Part shown: positions 1 to 8,361 of the stretch, in pieces | How the letters are laid out: every line of letters begins with the position of its first letter | How positions within the stretch are numbered: the first letter of the stretch is position 1 | From: JAEUTH01 sp039931675 | GTDB lineage: Bacteria > Bacteroidota > Bacteroidia > AKYH767-A > OLB10 | Direction: 5' to 3' | DNA length: 64,000 bases | NCBI GenBank assembly: GCA_039931675.1 | Contig: JBDTRM010000064.1 | Span: forward strand, 1 to 64,000 | Notes under the pieces: generated by a model | What the model was told of the DNA's origin: nothing | The model's input: the letters and a program-made list of their open reading frames with translations, nothing else | The model's database searches: none | Translations under genes and position numbers: made by a program

Positions 1-1798
1 CCGCAGCATTGCAGGCTATAAGCGTTACATCAAAGCTGCCATAATTACTGTAACAAATGTTGGTTGGGTTTTGCATTGTGCTTGTTGTACTATCAGCACC
101 GGGGAAAAACCATTGCCATGAGGTTGGATTGTTGGTGCTGAGGTCGAAGAAATCAACACATTGCTTTTCGCAGAGGTTCGTATCAGTTGAAGATAAATTT
201 ATTGTTGGAGGGTTGCATGGATTCGTAGTAAGCACAACCGTATCTGTAGCCAAACATCCATTATCAGTAACAGTTACAATATAAGTACCTGCAGTAGTGG
301 CCGTTAAAACTGAATTTGTTGTTCCATCTTGCCACAGGTAAGAGATGTTCCCCGTATCAGCATTAAGCAAATAAGATGAACCTACACAAAAGGAGGTATC
401 GCTGCCTAGATTAACAGTTGGCAATGCATAAATGGTTACAGAAATAATTGTTGTATCATTAGCTGAGGCATAATTTTTAATAACCTGTACCATATAAATT
501 CCCGGCAAATAAAAATAATGAGAAGGGTTAAGGAGGTTTGAATAATTATTAACCCCTGAAGCTGTATCACCAAAAGTCCATTGTGCACTTATGAGATTGC
601 TATTTGCAGGCAACGAAAAAGTCGTTGTATCATTCAAGCAAGTGTTTTGATAATTGACTGGGCGATAAGTATTCGAAATGAAATTTGGAAGTCCTGAGTA
701 ATTATAACCTGTTCCTAAAAACACTCCACTATCTGAGGCGTTACATAAGCTTCCAATTGAATCAGGATTATTTATTACCCCCAGCCAGTTCGTGCCATCA
801 ATTGCAAAATAAATTTTTCCATCAGATGCCAACTGAAGTGCTGCTCCAGATATTGTGGAATGAATTATCGTTGCTGAGCCGACAATTGCAATTGGAGAGC
901 CTGCATTCATATTGAACTGATAGATATCAGAGCTTATAATACCATTACCAACAGTAAGATATAAAGTGGAACCTGTAGGTGAAAACTCTACACCATAAGA
1001 CCAAAATAGAGAAGGTAAAGTAAAAGTAACGGGATTAGAAAAAACTCCTGTTGATTTGTCAAAATCGAGAATGTCCATATGAGGAACTGAATCCCCAAGT
1101 GCTAATGCGACCTTTTCCCCTGAAGGAGAGAATTTCATGTAGCCTGCAGGTGAGTAGGTGCTAAAAACACTACCTGTATTAGAAATAACTGGTGAACTAA
1201 TACCTGTTGAAGTAATTAAATAAGTGTAAAATGCATTATTATTTCCTCCATGTACAACAACCCATATATCATGCCCATTGGAGTGATAGGTAGCGGCAAG
1301 TTTTTCACGAAAATTTCCTGAAAGAATGGTTGTGTTTTTATTAATGATATCACCATAGCCACTATCAAGTGTTATATCAACAATTGAATATTTGAAGTCA
1401 AGAGGTCCTCCAATTTGAGGAACAGTAAAAATGTAATATACATTTGGGTTGCCGGGTTTGGGAACAATGAGTGCAGATTGGGTTGAAGAAATTCCTCCTG
1501 ATAGTCCAGTTCCATTTGGCATAGCAACATGTAACCTATTAAATACTGTAATACCGTCAGTATAAAACAAAAGATTACCCGCTTTATTACACATTGTTGC
1601 ACACCCTTCCCATGTGTCGAGCATTCCATTACTTAATGCTAAAGGACTTCCAGTATTAAAATCAACTCCGGCATGGTAACCAAAATACCAAATGTTTCCT
1701 TGCTTATTTTGCGCACGCAGTACCCCGCAACTCATCCCAAACAAAAACAGGAGCCCAATCACTTTTAACCTTTGCCGTATAGGTAGATGTTTTTTCAT
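1..1798 (-). CDS. Secreted beta-propeller/PKD protein, C-terminus cut off by window edge
   Basis: The frame opens at the ATG at 1798 on the minus strand and stays open to the left edge, so the gene is partial. The N-terminus is a signal peptide (hydrophobic run, then MSCGVLRAQ) almost identical to that of the gene starting at 5955. After it comes a WD40/YncE-like propeller region with motifs such as NIWYFG and TQSALIVP and several blade-like stretches (FSPSGEKVAL, FSPTGSTLYL). A PKD-like module with TSWQWFFPG and GSFDVTLIACN lies at the truncated end. A T9SS sorting domain is expected beyond the edge by analogy with the neighbour at 3991-5955. It lies 15 bases downstream of the stop of the 1814-3973 gene and is probably the last visible member of a three-gene operon. 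The substrate or ligand cannot be told from sequence. Confidence 0.85.
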   Translation of the reverse strand, partial: MKKHLPIRQRLKVIGLLFLFGMSCGVLRAQNKQGNIWYFGYHAGVDFNTGSPLALSNGMLDTWEGCATMCNKAGNLLFYTDGITVFNRLHVAMPNGTGLSGGISSTQSALIVPKPGNPNVYYIFTVPQIGGPLDFKYSIVDITLDSGYGDIINKNTTILSGNFREKLAATYHSNGHDIWVVVHGGNNNAFYTYLITSTGISSPVISNTGSVFSTYSPAGYMKFSPSGEKVALALGDSVPHMDILDFDKSTGVFSNPVTFTLPSLFWSYGVEFSPTGSTLYLTVGNGIISSDIYQFNMNAGSPIAIVGSATIIHSTISGAALQLASDGKIYFAIDGTNWLGVINNPDSIGSLCNASDSGVFLGTGYNYSGLPNFISNTYRPVNYQNTCLNDTTTFSLPANSNLISAQWTFGDTASGVNNYSNLLNPSHYFYLPGIYMVQVIKNYASANDTTIISVTIYALPTVNLGSDTSFCVGSSYLLNADTGNISYLWQDGTTNSVLTATTAGTYIVTVTDNGCLATDTVVLTTNPCNPPTINLSSTDTNLCEKQCVDFFDLSTNNPTSWQWFFPGADSTTSTMQNPTNICYSNYGSFDVTLIACNAA

Positions 1799-1813
1799 GT
1801 GTTGTATAATGAT

Positions 1814-3973
1814 TTAGTGGATAATAACCTTCCCCCGATAAACCTTACCTCCATTAACTACTTCAACCATGTAAAGCCCTTTTGCAGTACCATCCATATT
1901 TACATCAACAACTTGTTGCCCTTTGCCAATTGCCCCTTGCTTATTAAAAATGGTTTGACCAAGAGGGTTAGTAATGCGAAGTGAAAAATCTTTGGTAATG
2001 GATGAGGTTAGGGTAATTGTAAAAGTGCCATTGTTAGGATTTGGTGTAATAACACACCCCCGGCCCCTCTCGAGAGGGGAGTTGATGCCGGTAATAATAA
2101 TCGTATTACTTGCCCCTTCGCAGCCTGTTGTATCTGTTACGATAACATAATAGCTGCCGCCTTGTGTTGGTATGTAGTAATAGTTATTCGCTCCTGCTAT
2201 GATGCCGCTATCAACACTCCACCACTGATACGCAACACCGGGTGATGAAAACAACGTATCGTTTGATTGTATAATAGTTGGTGTGGGAGCAGGGTACTCA
2301 TTAATAAAACCCGGCAGCACCAGCGTATCGCAACCCGCAGCATTGCAGGCTATAAGCGTTACATCAAAGCTTCCGTAAGTATTGTAACAAATGTTAGTTG
2401 GGTTTTGCTCTGCGCTTGTTAGACTATCCGAACCCGGAAAAAACCATTGCCATGAAGTTGGGTTATTCGTGCTTAGGTCATAAAAGTTAATGCAGTGCTT
2501 GTCGCAGAAAGAAGTGTCGCTGCTCATTAAATTAATTACCGGTGCAGTGGTAGTTTCGCACCTGTATTTTGATAAAAAAAATTGTTCATCTCCGTTGTTA
2601 TTTAAATATAAAGTATCATTTCCTACAATAAATGGTGTTGTAAAAAAGTCGCCACCTATATAAGCATTTCCTGAATTATCAGCAGCAATTCCGCTAAAAT
2701 CATCGCCACCGCTCTGCAATGATGAAGCACATAGAACACTTCCGCCTGAATCATATTTTACAATAAACATCGGGTCTTTTCCACCTGGAGGAAAGGGTAA
2801 AGTATATGAGCCAAAAGTAATAGCAAAATATTGATTTGCACCCCGGTCATATCCGCCCGATATATAAATATTATTTGAATTGTCGGTTGCTATACCAAAA
2901 CCGCAATCATCGCCTCCTCCCGAACCTTTGTTTGCCCAAAGTTCATTGCCGGAGGTATCATATTTAACGACAAAAACATCACCGTTACCTTGATTCGCAT
3001 TTTGAAGAGTAAATTGTCCAAAAGATATACTGTCACAATACATAAAATCACCCGTTATATAACTATTACCTGAAAAATCGGTAGCAACAGCAATTCCATA
3101 GGCACTGCCAATATTTAGAGAACTCTTTGCCCATAATACATTCCCAAAAGGATTATATTTTACAAGAAAAACTAAATCTGCCCCGGGATTAGGATTGTTT
3201 AAAATACAGGAGCCGAAGGAGACAGAAGGAGAGCTAAAAGAACCCGTTATATATGCATTACCAAAAATATCAGCAGCCACTCCTTTTGTGCTAAGCGCGT
3301 TTGTTCCTGTTGCACTTTTAGCCCAAAGTACATTTCCCGAATTGTCATACTTTGCAATAAAAATTGCGTCACCGCTTCCCTTTGTTAAAGTGGTGGAGCC
3401 AAATGTTATAGCAGGCGAATCAAAAATTCCGGCTATATAAACATTTCCTGATGCATCACAGCTAACGCTATAACCAATATCAGTAAATGCACCTCCTGCG
3501 CTTCGCGCCCAAAGCGCATTTCCGGCAGTATCATATTTAATAAGAATTACATCTTGTGAACCATTAGTATTTAGCGTATCAGCGCCTAAAACAAGGGCTG
3601 AAGACTGAAAAAATCCGGTCGCATATATATTTCCGGGAACATCGGTTGCAATGCTGAAACAAACATCCGGAGAAGTACCGCCTGAATTTTTTGCCCAAAG
3701 TAAATTGCCTGAAGAATTGTATTTTGCAATAATAATATCCTGCTGTCCATTAGTTATAAGTGTATTTGTTCCAAAAATTATTGAATCAGATTGCATAAAT
3801 CCGCCTATAAAAGCATTTCCAAATGTGTCTGTAGCAGCGCACCATCCTTCATTGATTCCATTTCCTGATGAACCTTTTGTCCAAAGCCAGGACGGTGTTT
3901 GTCCGTGGGCAATTGTCAAAGAGAAAAAAGTTGTGAAGAGGAGTAAATATTTTTTCATGTTTTTCTTTTGCAA
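1814..3973 (-). CDS. T9SS-sorted SBBP-type beta-propeller protein with PKD module
   Basis: 719 residues. A signal peptide (MKKYLLLFTTFFSLTIAHGQ, after an upstream in-frame Met) is followed by seven units of about 62-70 residues. Each has the pattern WAKS-GG...TD-SGN-Y-TG-F-S--I-FG---L...D-F-VKYD-SGN-LW, typical of SBBP beta-propeller repeats. Next comes a PKD-like module (SWQWFFPGSDS, GSFDVTLIACNAAGCDTL), then an Ig-like stretch ending in GGSYYVIVTDTTGC. The C-terminus (ITPNPNNGTFTITL ... GLYMVEVVNGGKVYRGKVIIH) is a type A T9SS sorting domain. It is the middle gene of a minus-strand group, with 17 bases to the upstream gene and 15 to the downstream one. The segment just before the sorting domain is encoded by a perfect 16-bp palindrome (2064-2079). 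Likely exported and cell-surface or secreted; ligand unknown. Confidence 0.9.
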   Translation of the reverse strand: MQKKNMKKYLLLFTTFFSLTIAHGQTPSWLWTKGSSGNGINEGWCAATDTFGNAFIGGFMQSDSIIFGTNTLITNGQQDIIIAKYNSSGNLLWAKNSGGTSPDVCFSIATDVPGNIYATGFFQSSALVLGADTLNTNGSQDVILIKYDTAGNALWARSAGGAFTDIGYSVSCDASGNVYIAGIFDSPAITFGSTTLTKGSGDAIFIAKYDNSGNVLWAKSATGTNALSTKGVAADIFGNAYITGSFSSPSVSFGSCILNNPNPGADLVFLVKYNPFGNVLWAKSSLNIGSAYGIAVATDFSGNSYITGDFMYCDSISFGQFTLQNANQGNGDVFVVKYDTSGNELWANKGSGGGDDCGFGIATDNSNNIYISGGYDRGANQYFAITFGSYTLPFPPGGKDPMFIVKYDSGGSVLCASSLQSGGDDFSGIAADNSGNAYIGGDFFTTPFIVGNDTLYLNNNGDEQFFLSKYRCETTTAPVINLMSSDTSFCDKHCINFYDLSTNNPTSWQWFFPGSDSLTSAEQNPTNICYNTYGSFDVTLIACNAAGCDTLVLPGFINEYPAPTPTIIQSNDTLFSSPGVAYQWWSVDSGIIAGANNYYYIPTQGGSYYVIVTDTTGCEGASNTIIITGINSPLERGRGCVITPNPNNGTFTITLTSSITKDFSLRITNPLGQTIFNKQGAIGKGQQVVDVNMDGTAKGLYMVEVVNGGKVYRGKVIIH
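2064..2079. repeat. Perfect 16-bp palindrome inside a coding region
   Basis: CCCCTCTCGAGAGGGG reads the same on both strands. In the minus-strand gene it encodes part of the linker NSPLERGRG, immediately before the T9SS sorting domain. It is far more GC-rich than its surroundings and adds in-frame residues that the related neighbouring genes lack at this point. Confidence 0.75.
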
Positions 3974-3990
3974 TTTATAATCAGTTGTGT

Positions 3991-5955
3991 TTACTGCTTA
4001 ATAATTTTCTTCGCCACCATTTCGCCATCAACAATTACTTCCAGAAAATAAATTCCATTTTCAAGAAAACTTAAATCAAGAGTTTTGCTGAAATGGCTGC
4101 TTAAATTTTTTTCTTCCTTAATAAAAACAGTTTGACCTAATAAGTTTTTGATTTGGAAAGTTGCATGTTTAATATTTTGTTGAGATGTTATGCCAATTGT
4201 TATTAGTGAATTAAACGGATTTGGAATGATGGATAATTGTCCATTGCCTATTGCCCATTGATTAATTCCTGCAAAGGAAACCGTAATCACATTTGAACTG
4301 CCTGCACATCCGATTGTATCAGTAACTATAACATAATAATCTCCGCCTGTTGTTGGTATGTAGTAACTGTTAGTTGCACCTGCAATAATTCCTGTGCTTA
4401 CATTCCACCATTGATAAGCAACACCGGGTGATGAAAACAAAGTATCGTTTGATTGTGTAATGATTGGTGTTGGAGCCGGGTACTCATTAATAAAATTTGT
4501 AAGCACCAGCGTATCACAACCCGCGGGATTGCAGGCAATAAGCGTTACATCAAAGCTGCCGTAATTGTTGTAGCAAATGTTGGTAGGGTTTTGCAATGTG
4601 CTTGTAGTACTATCAGCACCCGGAAAAAACCATTGCCATGAAGTTGGGTTGTTGGTGCTGAGGTCATAAAAGTCTATGCATTGCTTTTCGCAGAACGTGG
4701 AGTCGGAACTTGATATTCCTGTAATTATTCCTGTAATGCAATTATAGATTGAATTAGAATAATCATAAGAGTCAATAAAATTAGGAAGCCCAAAACTGGC
4801 GGTCTTTCCATTCAGATAAACAGCGCTGTCTAAATAATTGCAGCTTAATCCTAAATTGTTTGGCAAATTGATTGCGCCAAGATAGGTGCTTGGGTTGCCA
4901 CGTGCGACATATATTTTTCCATCTGTCATCAATTGAAGCGCCAAATAATTGTTACCCTGAATTGCAACGGGTGTTCTTGAAGCTTTTACTGAATCAGGAT
5001 TTCCACTTCCGGCATTTAAATCATATTGATAAATATTGTAATCATTTAGATTCCCTGCTATATAAAGTTTGGAATTGTCCGGTGAAAATGAAACACCGTA
5101 GTAATTATAAACTGAATCTGTCTGGATATTTACACAGTTACTGACAATTCCTGTGCTTTTATCAAAATCAAAATATTCAGCAATGCAGTAGCCGTTTGTA
5201 CTTACACAGCAAAGTTTTTGTCCGTTGGGTGAAGCTTTTAAATACCCGATTGCATAACCGGTAATATTAGGGTTTGAATTAAGAGGGTGTCTTGAACCCA
5301 CATGTGAAATTACGGTATCAATTAATCCTGCCGCAGATAAATGATAAGAATAAAAAGCATCGGAATAATATTTATGCACTATTATCCAATAGTCGGTTCC
5401 ATTAGCGTGCCTTATAGCGGTTAATTTTTCAGCAACTGTGTCAAGTATTAAAATGTTTTTTTGATTTGTAATTACATCTCCTGACCCACCGTCAAGACAA
5501 ATATCAACCATAGAATATCTGAAACCATATTGGAGGTCTTGATAATAAAAATCGCTTGTAGTAAAAACATAGAAGTAACGGCTGCTTCCGGGTTGAGGAA
5601 CAATTAATGCGGATTGAGTAGAAGAAAAATTTCCAAGTAAGCTGTCTCCGTTGGGCATTACCAGGTGATTCTTATTCCACACTTTTGTTCCATTTGTATA
5701 AAACAATAATGCTCCTGAACTGTCGGAAATTACTGCCGTTCCTTCAATAACAAGGCTGTTAATGTCGGGAGAATATGTTTGTCCGTTTGTTAAAGCAACA
5801 GGAGAGCCACTATTAAAATCTATTCCGGCATGGTCACCAAAATACCAAATGTTTCCTTGCTTATTTTGCGCATGAAGCACCCCGCAACTCATCCCAAACA
5901 AAAACAAGAGTCCAATCACTTTTAACCTTTGCCGTATAGGTACATGCAATTTCAT
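3991..5955 (-). CDS. T9SS-sorted propeller/PKD protein
   Basis: 654 residues. The signal peptide (LKVIGLLFLFGMSCGVLHAQ) and first mature residues (NKQGNIWYFGDHAG) nearly match those of the gene starting at 1798. A YncE/WD40-like propeller covers about residues 30-410, with blade motifs such as FSPDNSKLYIAGN and LQLMTDGKIYVARG. It is followed by a PKD-like module (TSWQWFFPGADS, GSFDVTLIACNPAGCDTL) and an Ig-like segment. The C-terminal domain (SIIPNPFNSLITIGI ... ENGIYFLEVIVDGEMVAKKIIKQ) is a type A T9SS sorting domain. It is the first gene of the minus-strand group 5955-1. The leader upstream contains a terminator-like hairpin oriented with the gene (6004-6037). Role beyond surface or secreted localisation is unknown. 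Confidence 0.9.
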   Translation of the reverse strand: MKLHVPIRQRLKVIGLLFLFGMSCGVLHAQNKQGNIWYFGDHAGIDFNSGSPVALTNGQTYSPDINSLVIEGTAVISDSSGALLFYTNGTKVWNKNHLVMPNGDSLLGNFSSTQSALIVPQPGSSRYFYVFTTSDFYYQDLQYGFRYSMVDICLDGGSGDVITNQKNILILDTVAEKLTAIRHANGTDYWIIVHKYYSDAFYSYHLSAAGLIDTVISHVGSRHPLNSNPNITGYAIGYLKASPNGQKLCCVSTNGYCIAEYFDFDKSTGIVSNCVNIQTDSVYNYYGVSFSPDNSKLYIAGNLNDYNIYQYDLNAGSGNPDSVKASRTPVAIQGNNYLALQLMTDGKIYVARGNPSTYLGAINLPNNLGLSCNYLDSAVYLNGKTASFGLPNFIDSYDYSNSIYNCITGIITGISSSDSTFCEKQCIDFYDLSTNNPTSWQWFFPGADSTTSTLQNPTNICYNNYGSFDVTLIACNPAGCDTLVLTNFINEYPAPTPIITQSNDTLFSSPGVAYQWWNVSTGIIAGATNSYYIPTTGGDYYVIVTDTIGCAGSSNVITVSFAGINQWAIGNGQLSIIPNPFNSLITIGITSQQNIKHATFQIKNLLGQTVFIKEEKNLSSHFSKTLDLSFLENGIYFLEVIVDGEMVAKKIIKQ

Positions 5956-6003
5956 GCGTTGTGTTTTATGAGGTGAAGCTATTAAAAAAACTCAACCACA
6001 AGC

Positions 6004-6037
6004 AAAAAAAAACTCCGCCCAAAACCATGGGGCGGAG
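6004..6037 (-). terminator. Intrinsic-terminator-like hairpin in the leader of the minus-strand operon
   Basis: On the minus strand an 8-bp GC-rich stem (CTCCGCCC/GGGCGGAG) with an 8-nt loop is followed directly by nine T. It lies upstream of the ATG at 5955 in the direction of transcription, not after a gene. It could stop read-through from the right or act as an attenuator. Confidence 0.6.
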
Positions 6038-6067
6038 CACTAACATTATTCAAGTGACTTTGTACGT

Positions 6068-6140
6068 ATGGTTGGTGTTTTTTTCACCAACCATTGACAA
6101 CGCCTGCTCCGGGTGGTTGGTGAAAAAAAACACCAACCAC
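6068..6140. repeat. Twin hairpins with GGTTGGTG stems
   Basis: Two neighbouring perfect 10-bp stems share the core GGTTGGTG/CACCAACC. The first (6068-6094) has a loop of seven T, the second (6113-6140) a loop of eight A. The two hairpins are also near-inverted copies of each other. They fill part of the 344-base divergent spacer 5956-6299, which holds no gene. A third hairpin of similar stem sequence (GGTTGGCG) lies at 7971-7995. Confidence 0.7.
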
Positions 6141-6299
6141 AAGCATAATTGACTTTTCAAATTTCTTTAGAGCAAATTCAATCAATCTTATCATATCATT
6201 GTACATAAAATCATATAAATCATAAAAATCAAGAAAATCATAGTTCAGACATTTTTCTCCATATTTACAAAATCAAATTCTCTAAAAACAAACCTCAGC

Positions 6300-7940
6300 A
6301 TGAAATCAAAACTTACCTTATCCATCATCCTCTTCTCACTGTTTTTTATTTATGAAAAAGGAAACGCGCAGTCACCTGCCTGGCTATGGGCGAAATCAGC
6401 AGGTGGTACTTCCGGTGATTATGGCATTGACATTACCACCGATGTAAGCGGAAATGTGCTGGTAACAGGTGGCTTTGAAAGTTATTCCATTACTTTTGGA
6501 ACAACCACTTTAACCAATGTGGGTACTTATGGTGATATTCTTCTTGTAAAATACAATGCTTCGGGTAATGTCGTGTGGGCGAAATCAGCAGGAGGAACTT
6601 CCGATGATAAGGCCTATGGCATTTGCACCGATGCGAATGGAAATGTACTGGTAACAGGTTCCTTTGCAAGCTCTTCCATCACTTTCGGAACAACTACTTT
6701 AACCAATGTGAGTGGTTCTGATATTTTTATTGTAAAATACGATGCTTCGGGAAATGTCCTGTGGGCAAAATCAGCAGGTGGAACTTCCGTTGATTATGGC
6801 TTTAGTATTTCTACCGATGCCAACGGAAATGTACTGGTAACAGGCATGTTTACTAGTACTTCCATCACTTTCGGAACAACTACTTTAACCAATCTGGGCA
6901 TCAGTAATATTTTTGTTGCAAAATACAATGCTTCGGGAAGTGTCCTCTGGGCAAAATCAGCAGCCGGAACTTCCAATAATGTTGGTGGCAGAGGAATTTC
7001 CACCGATGCAAGCGGAAATGTGCTGGTAACTGGTAAATTTAAAAGTGCTTCCATCGCTTTTGGAACAATTACTTTAAACAATACAGGTGGTGAAGATTTT
7101 TTTATTGTAAAATATGATGCTTCGGGCAATGTGCTCTGGGCCAAATCTGCAGTTGGAGCTTCCGATGATTATGGCGCTGGCATTTCTACCGATGCAAGCG
7201 GAAATGTGATGGCAACAGGTTCTTTTGATAGTTTTTCCATCACTTTCGGCACAACTACTTTAACCAATACAAGTCTGAGCAAAGCGGATATATTTATTGT
7301 AAAATACGATCCTTCGGGCAATGTCCAGTGGGATCAATTAGCGGGTGGAACTTTCCATGACTATGGCTATAGCATTTCTACCGATGCAAGCGGAAATTTA
7401 CTGGTAACTGGTTCCTTTGCTAGTCCTGCCATCACTTTCGGAACAACTACTTTAACCAATGCAGGAAGCGATGATATTTTTGTTGTAAAATACGATGGTT
7501 CGGGAAATGTCCTTTGGGCGAAATCCGCAGGGGGAATTTTCTTAGATGAAGTCACTGCCATTTGCACTGATGCAAGCGGAAATGCGGTGTTAACAGGTTA
7601 CCTTGAAAGTGATTCCATCACTTTCGGAACAACTACCGTAACTAATGCAGGTCCTTTTGATATTTTTGTAGCGAAGTTAGACAACACCACCGGCATAGCA
7701 GATGTTTTCACTCAGCCCGGCATAAGCATTTTTCCTAACCCGTCCAATGGACAATTTAAAATTACAAGTTCATTCAACATTGATGAAATAAAAATCACAA
7801 ACCTGCCGGGGCAAATTATCTATCAAACTAAACCCAAACAAAATAATATTTCATTGCAGCTTGATGAGGCAGGAATTTATTTCATCCAAATAACAACGAA
7901 CAAACAAACCATCACTAAAAAATTAATTGTATGCAAGTAG
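6300..7940 (+). CDS. T9SS-sorted seven-repeat SBBP beta-propeller protein
   Basis: 546 residues. A signal peptide ends near YEKGNAQ. Seven tandem units of about 62 residues follow. The best conserved read WAKSAGGTS-DYG-SISTDASGN-LVTG then -F-S-SITFGTTTLTN and D-F-VKYDASGN-L, the SBBP-type pattern; seven units suggests one closed seven-bladed propeller. The C-terminus (SIFPNPSNGQFKITSS ... AGIYFIQITTNKQ) is a type A T9SS sorting domain. It is single and divergent from the minus-strand group, and ends before a clear intrinsic terminator at 7971-8000. Repeat units are more alike than those in the 1814-3973 gene, which suggests recent internal duplication or homogenisation. Ligand unknown. Confidence 0.92.
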   Translation: MKSKLTLSIILFSLFFIYEKGNAQSPAWLWAKSAGGTSGDYGIDITTDVSGNVLVTGGFESYSITFGTTTLTNVGTYGDILLVKYNASGNVVWAKSAGGTSDDKAYGICTDANGNVLVTGSFASSSITFGTTTLTNVSGSDIFIVKYDASGNVLWAKSAGGTSVDYGFSISTDANGNVLVTGMFTSTSITFGTTTLTNLGISNIFVAKYNASGSVLWAKSAAGTSNNVGGRGISTDASGNVLVTGKFKSASIAFGTITLNNTGGEDFFIVKYDASGNVLWAKSAVGASDDYGAGISTDASGNVMATGSFDSFSITFGTTTLTNTSLSKADIFIVKYDPSGNVQWDQLAGGTFHDYGYSISTDASGNLLVTGSFASPAITFGTTTLTNAGSDDIFVVKYDGSGNVLWAKSAGGIFLDEVTAICTDASGNAVLTGYLESDSITFGTTTVTNAGPFDIFVAKLDNTTGIADVFTQPGISIFPNPSNGQFKITSSFNIDEIKITNLPGQIIYQTKPKQNNISLQLDEAGIYFIQITTNKQTITKKLIVCK

Positions 7941-7970
7941 CAGGCAGTGCGTTATTCAGATAACCTGTGC

Positions 7971-8000
7971 ATGGTTGGCGTCCCCCGCCAACCATTTTTG
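7971..8000 (+). terminator. Intrinsic terminator after the 6300-7940 gene
   Basis: A perfect 10-bp stem (ATGGTTGGCG/CGCCAACCAT) with a 5-nt loop is followed by TTTTT, starting 31 bases after the stop codon. Confidence 0.75.
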
Positions 8001-8050
8001 CGTTGGTTTTTTCAATATCATATCATTATACTGAAATAGTTGGCGGGGAC

Positions 8051-8157
8051 AGGCTGACCGAGAATTATTTTTGATGCCCTGAGAATCGCTTATATGAAAA
8101 TTTTCACAGACCCCTGTCCACATAAATTATGCATAGCATCGAATTCTCGGTCAGCCT
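8051..8157. repeat. Small element with 16-bp perfect inverted ends
   Basis: AGGCTGACCGAGAATT at 8051-8066 is exactly inverted at 8142-8157, enclosing 75 bases without a gene. The flanks (TTGGCGGGGAC on the left, GGGGACACCAACCA on the right) extend the symmetry loosely. It sits in the 421-base gap 7941-8361, between a terminator and the actA promoter. It resembles a short palindromic intergenic repeat or a MITE-like relic. Confidence 0.6.
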
Positions 8158-8264
8158 GGGGACACCAACCATGTGCAGAAGAGATTTCTGATGTTGATAA
8201 TTTACGCTATTGCAACTGCCCTTAGCCTTGCGTGAATAAATTGTTAAAAATTTACAAACTTTTT

Positions 8265-8294
8265 TTTGTGCGAATGAGGTAAATCTTAAATTTG
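8265..8294 (+). promoter_or_regulatory. Bacteroidota-type promoter for the act-cox operon
   Basis: TTTG (8265-8268), an 18-base spacer, then TAAATTTG (8287-8294) matches the -33 TTTG / -7 TAnnTTTG consensus of the Bacteroidota primary sigma factor. It would start transcription near 8300, about 60 bases before the actA ATG. Confidence 0.6.
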
Positions 8295-8361
8295 CGCGAC
8301 TTTTAAAAAATTACATTCCTTTGACAAGTAATTAACGTGTTGAAAATAAAATAGTTAATCT

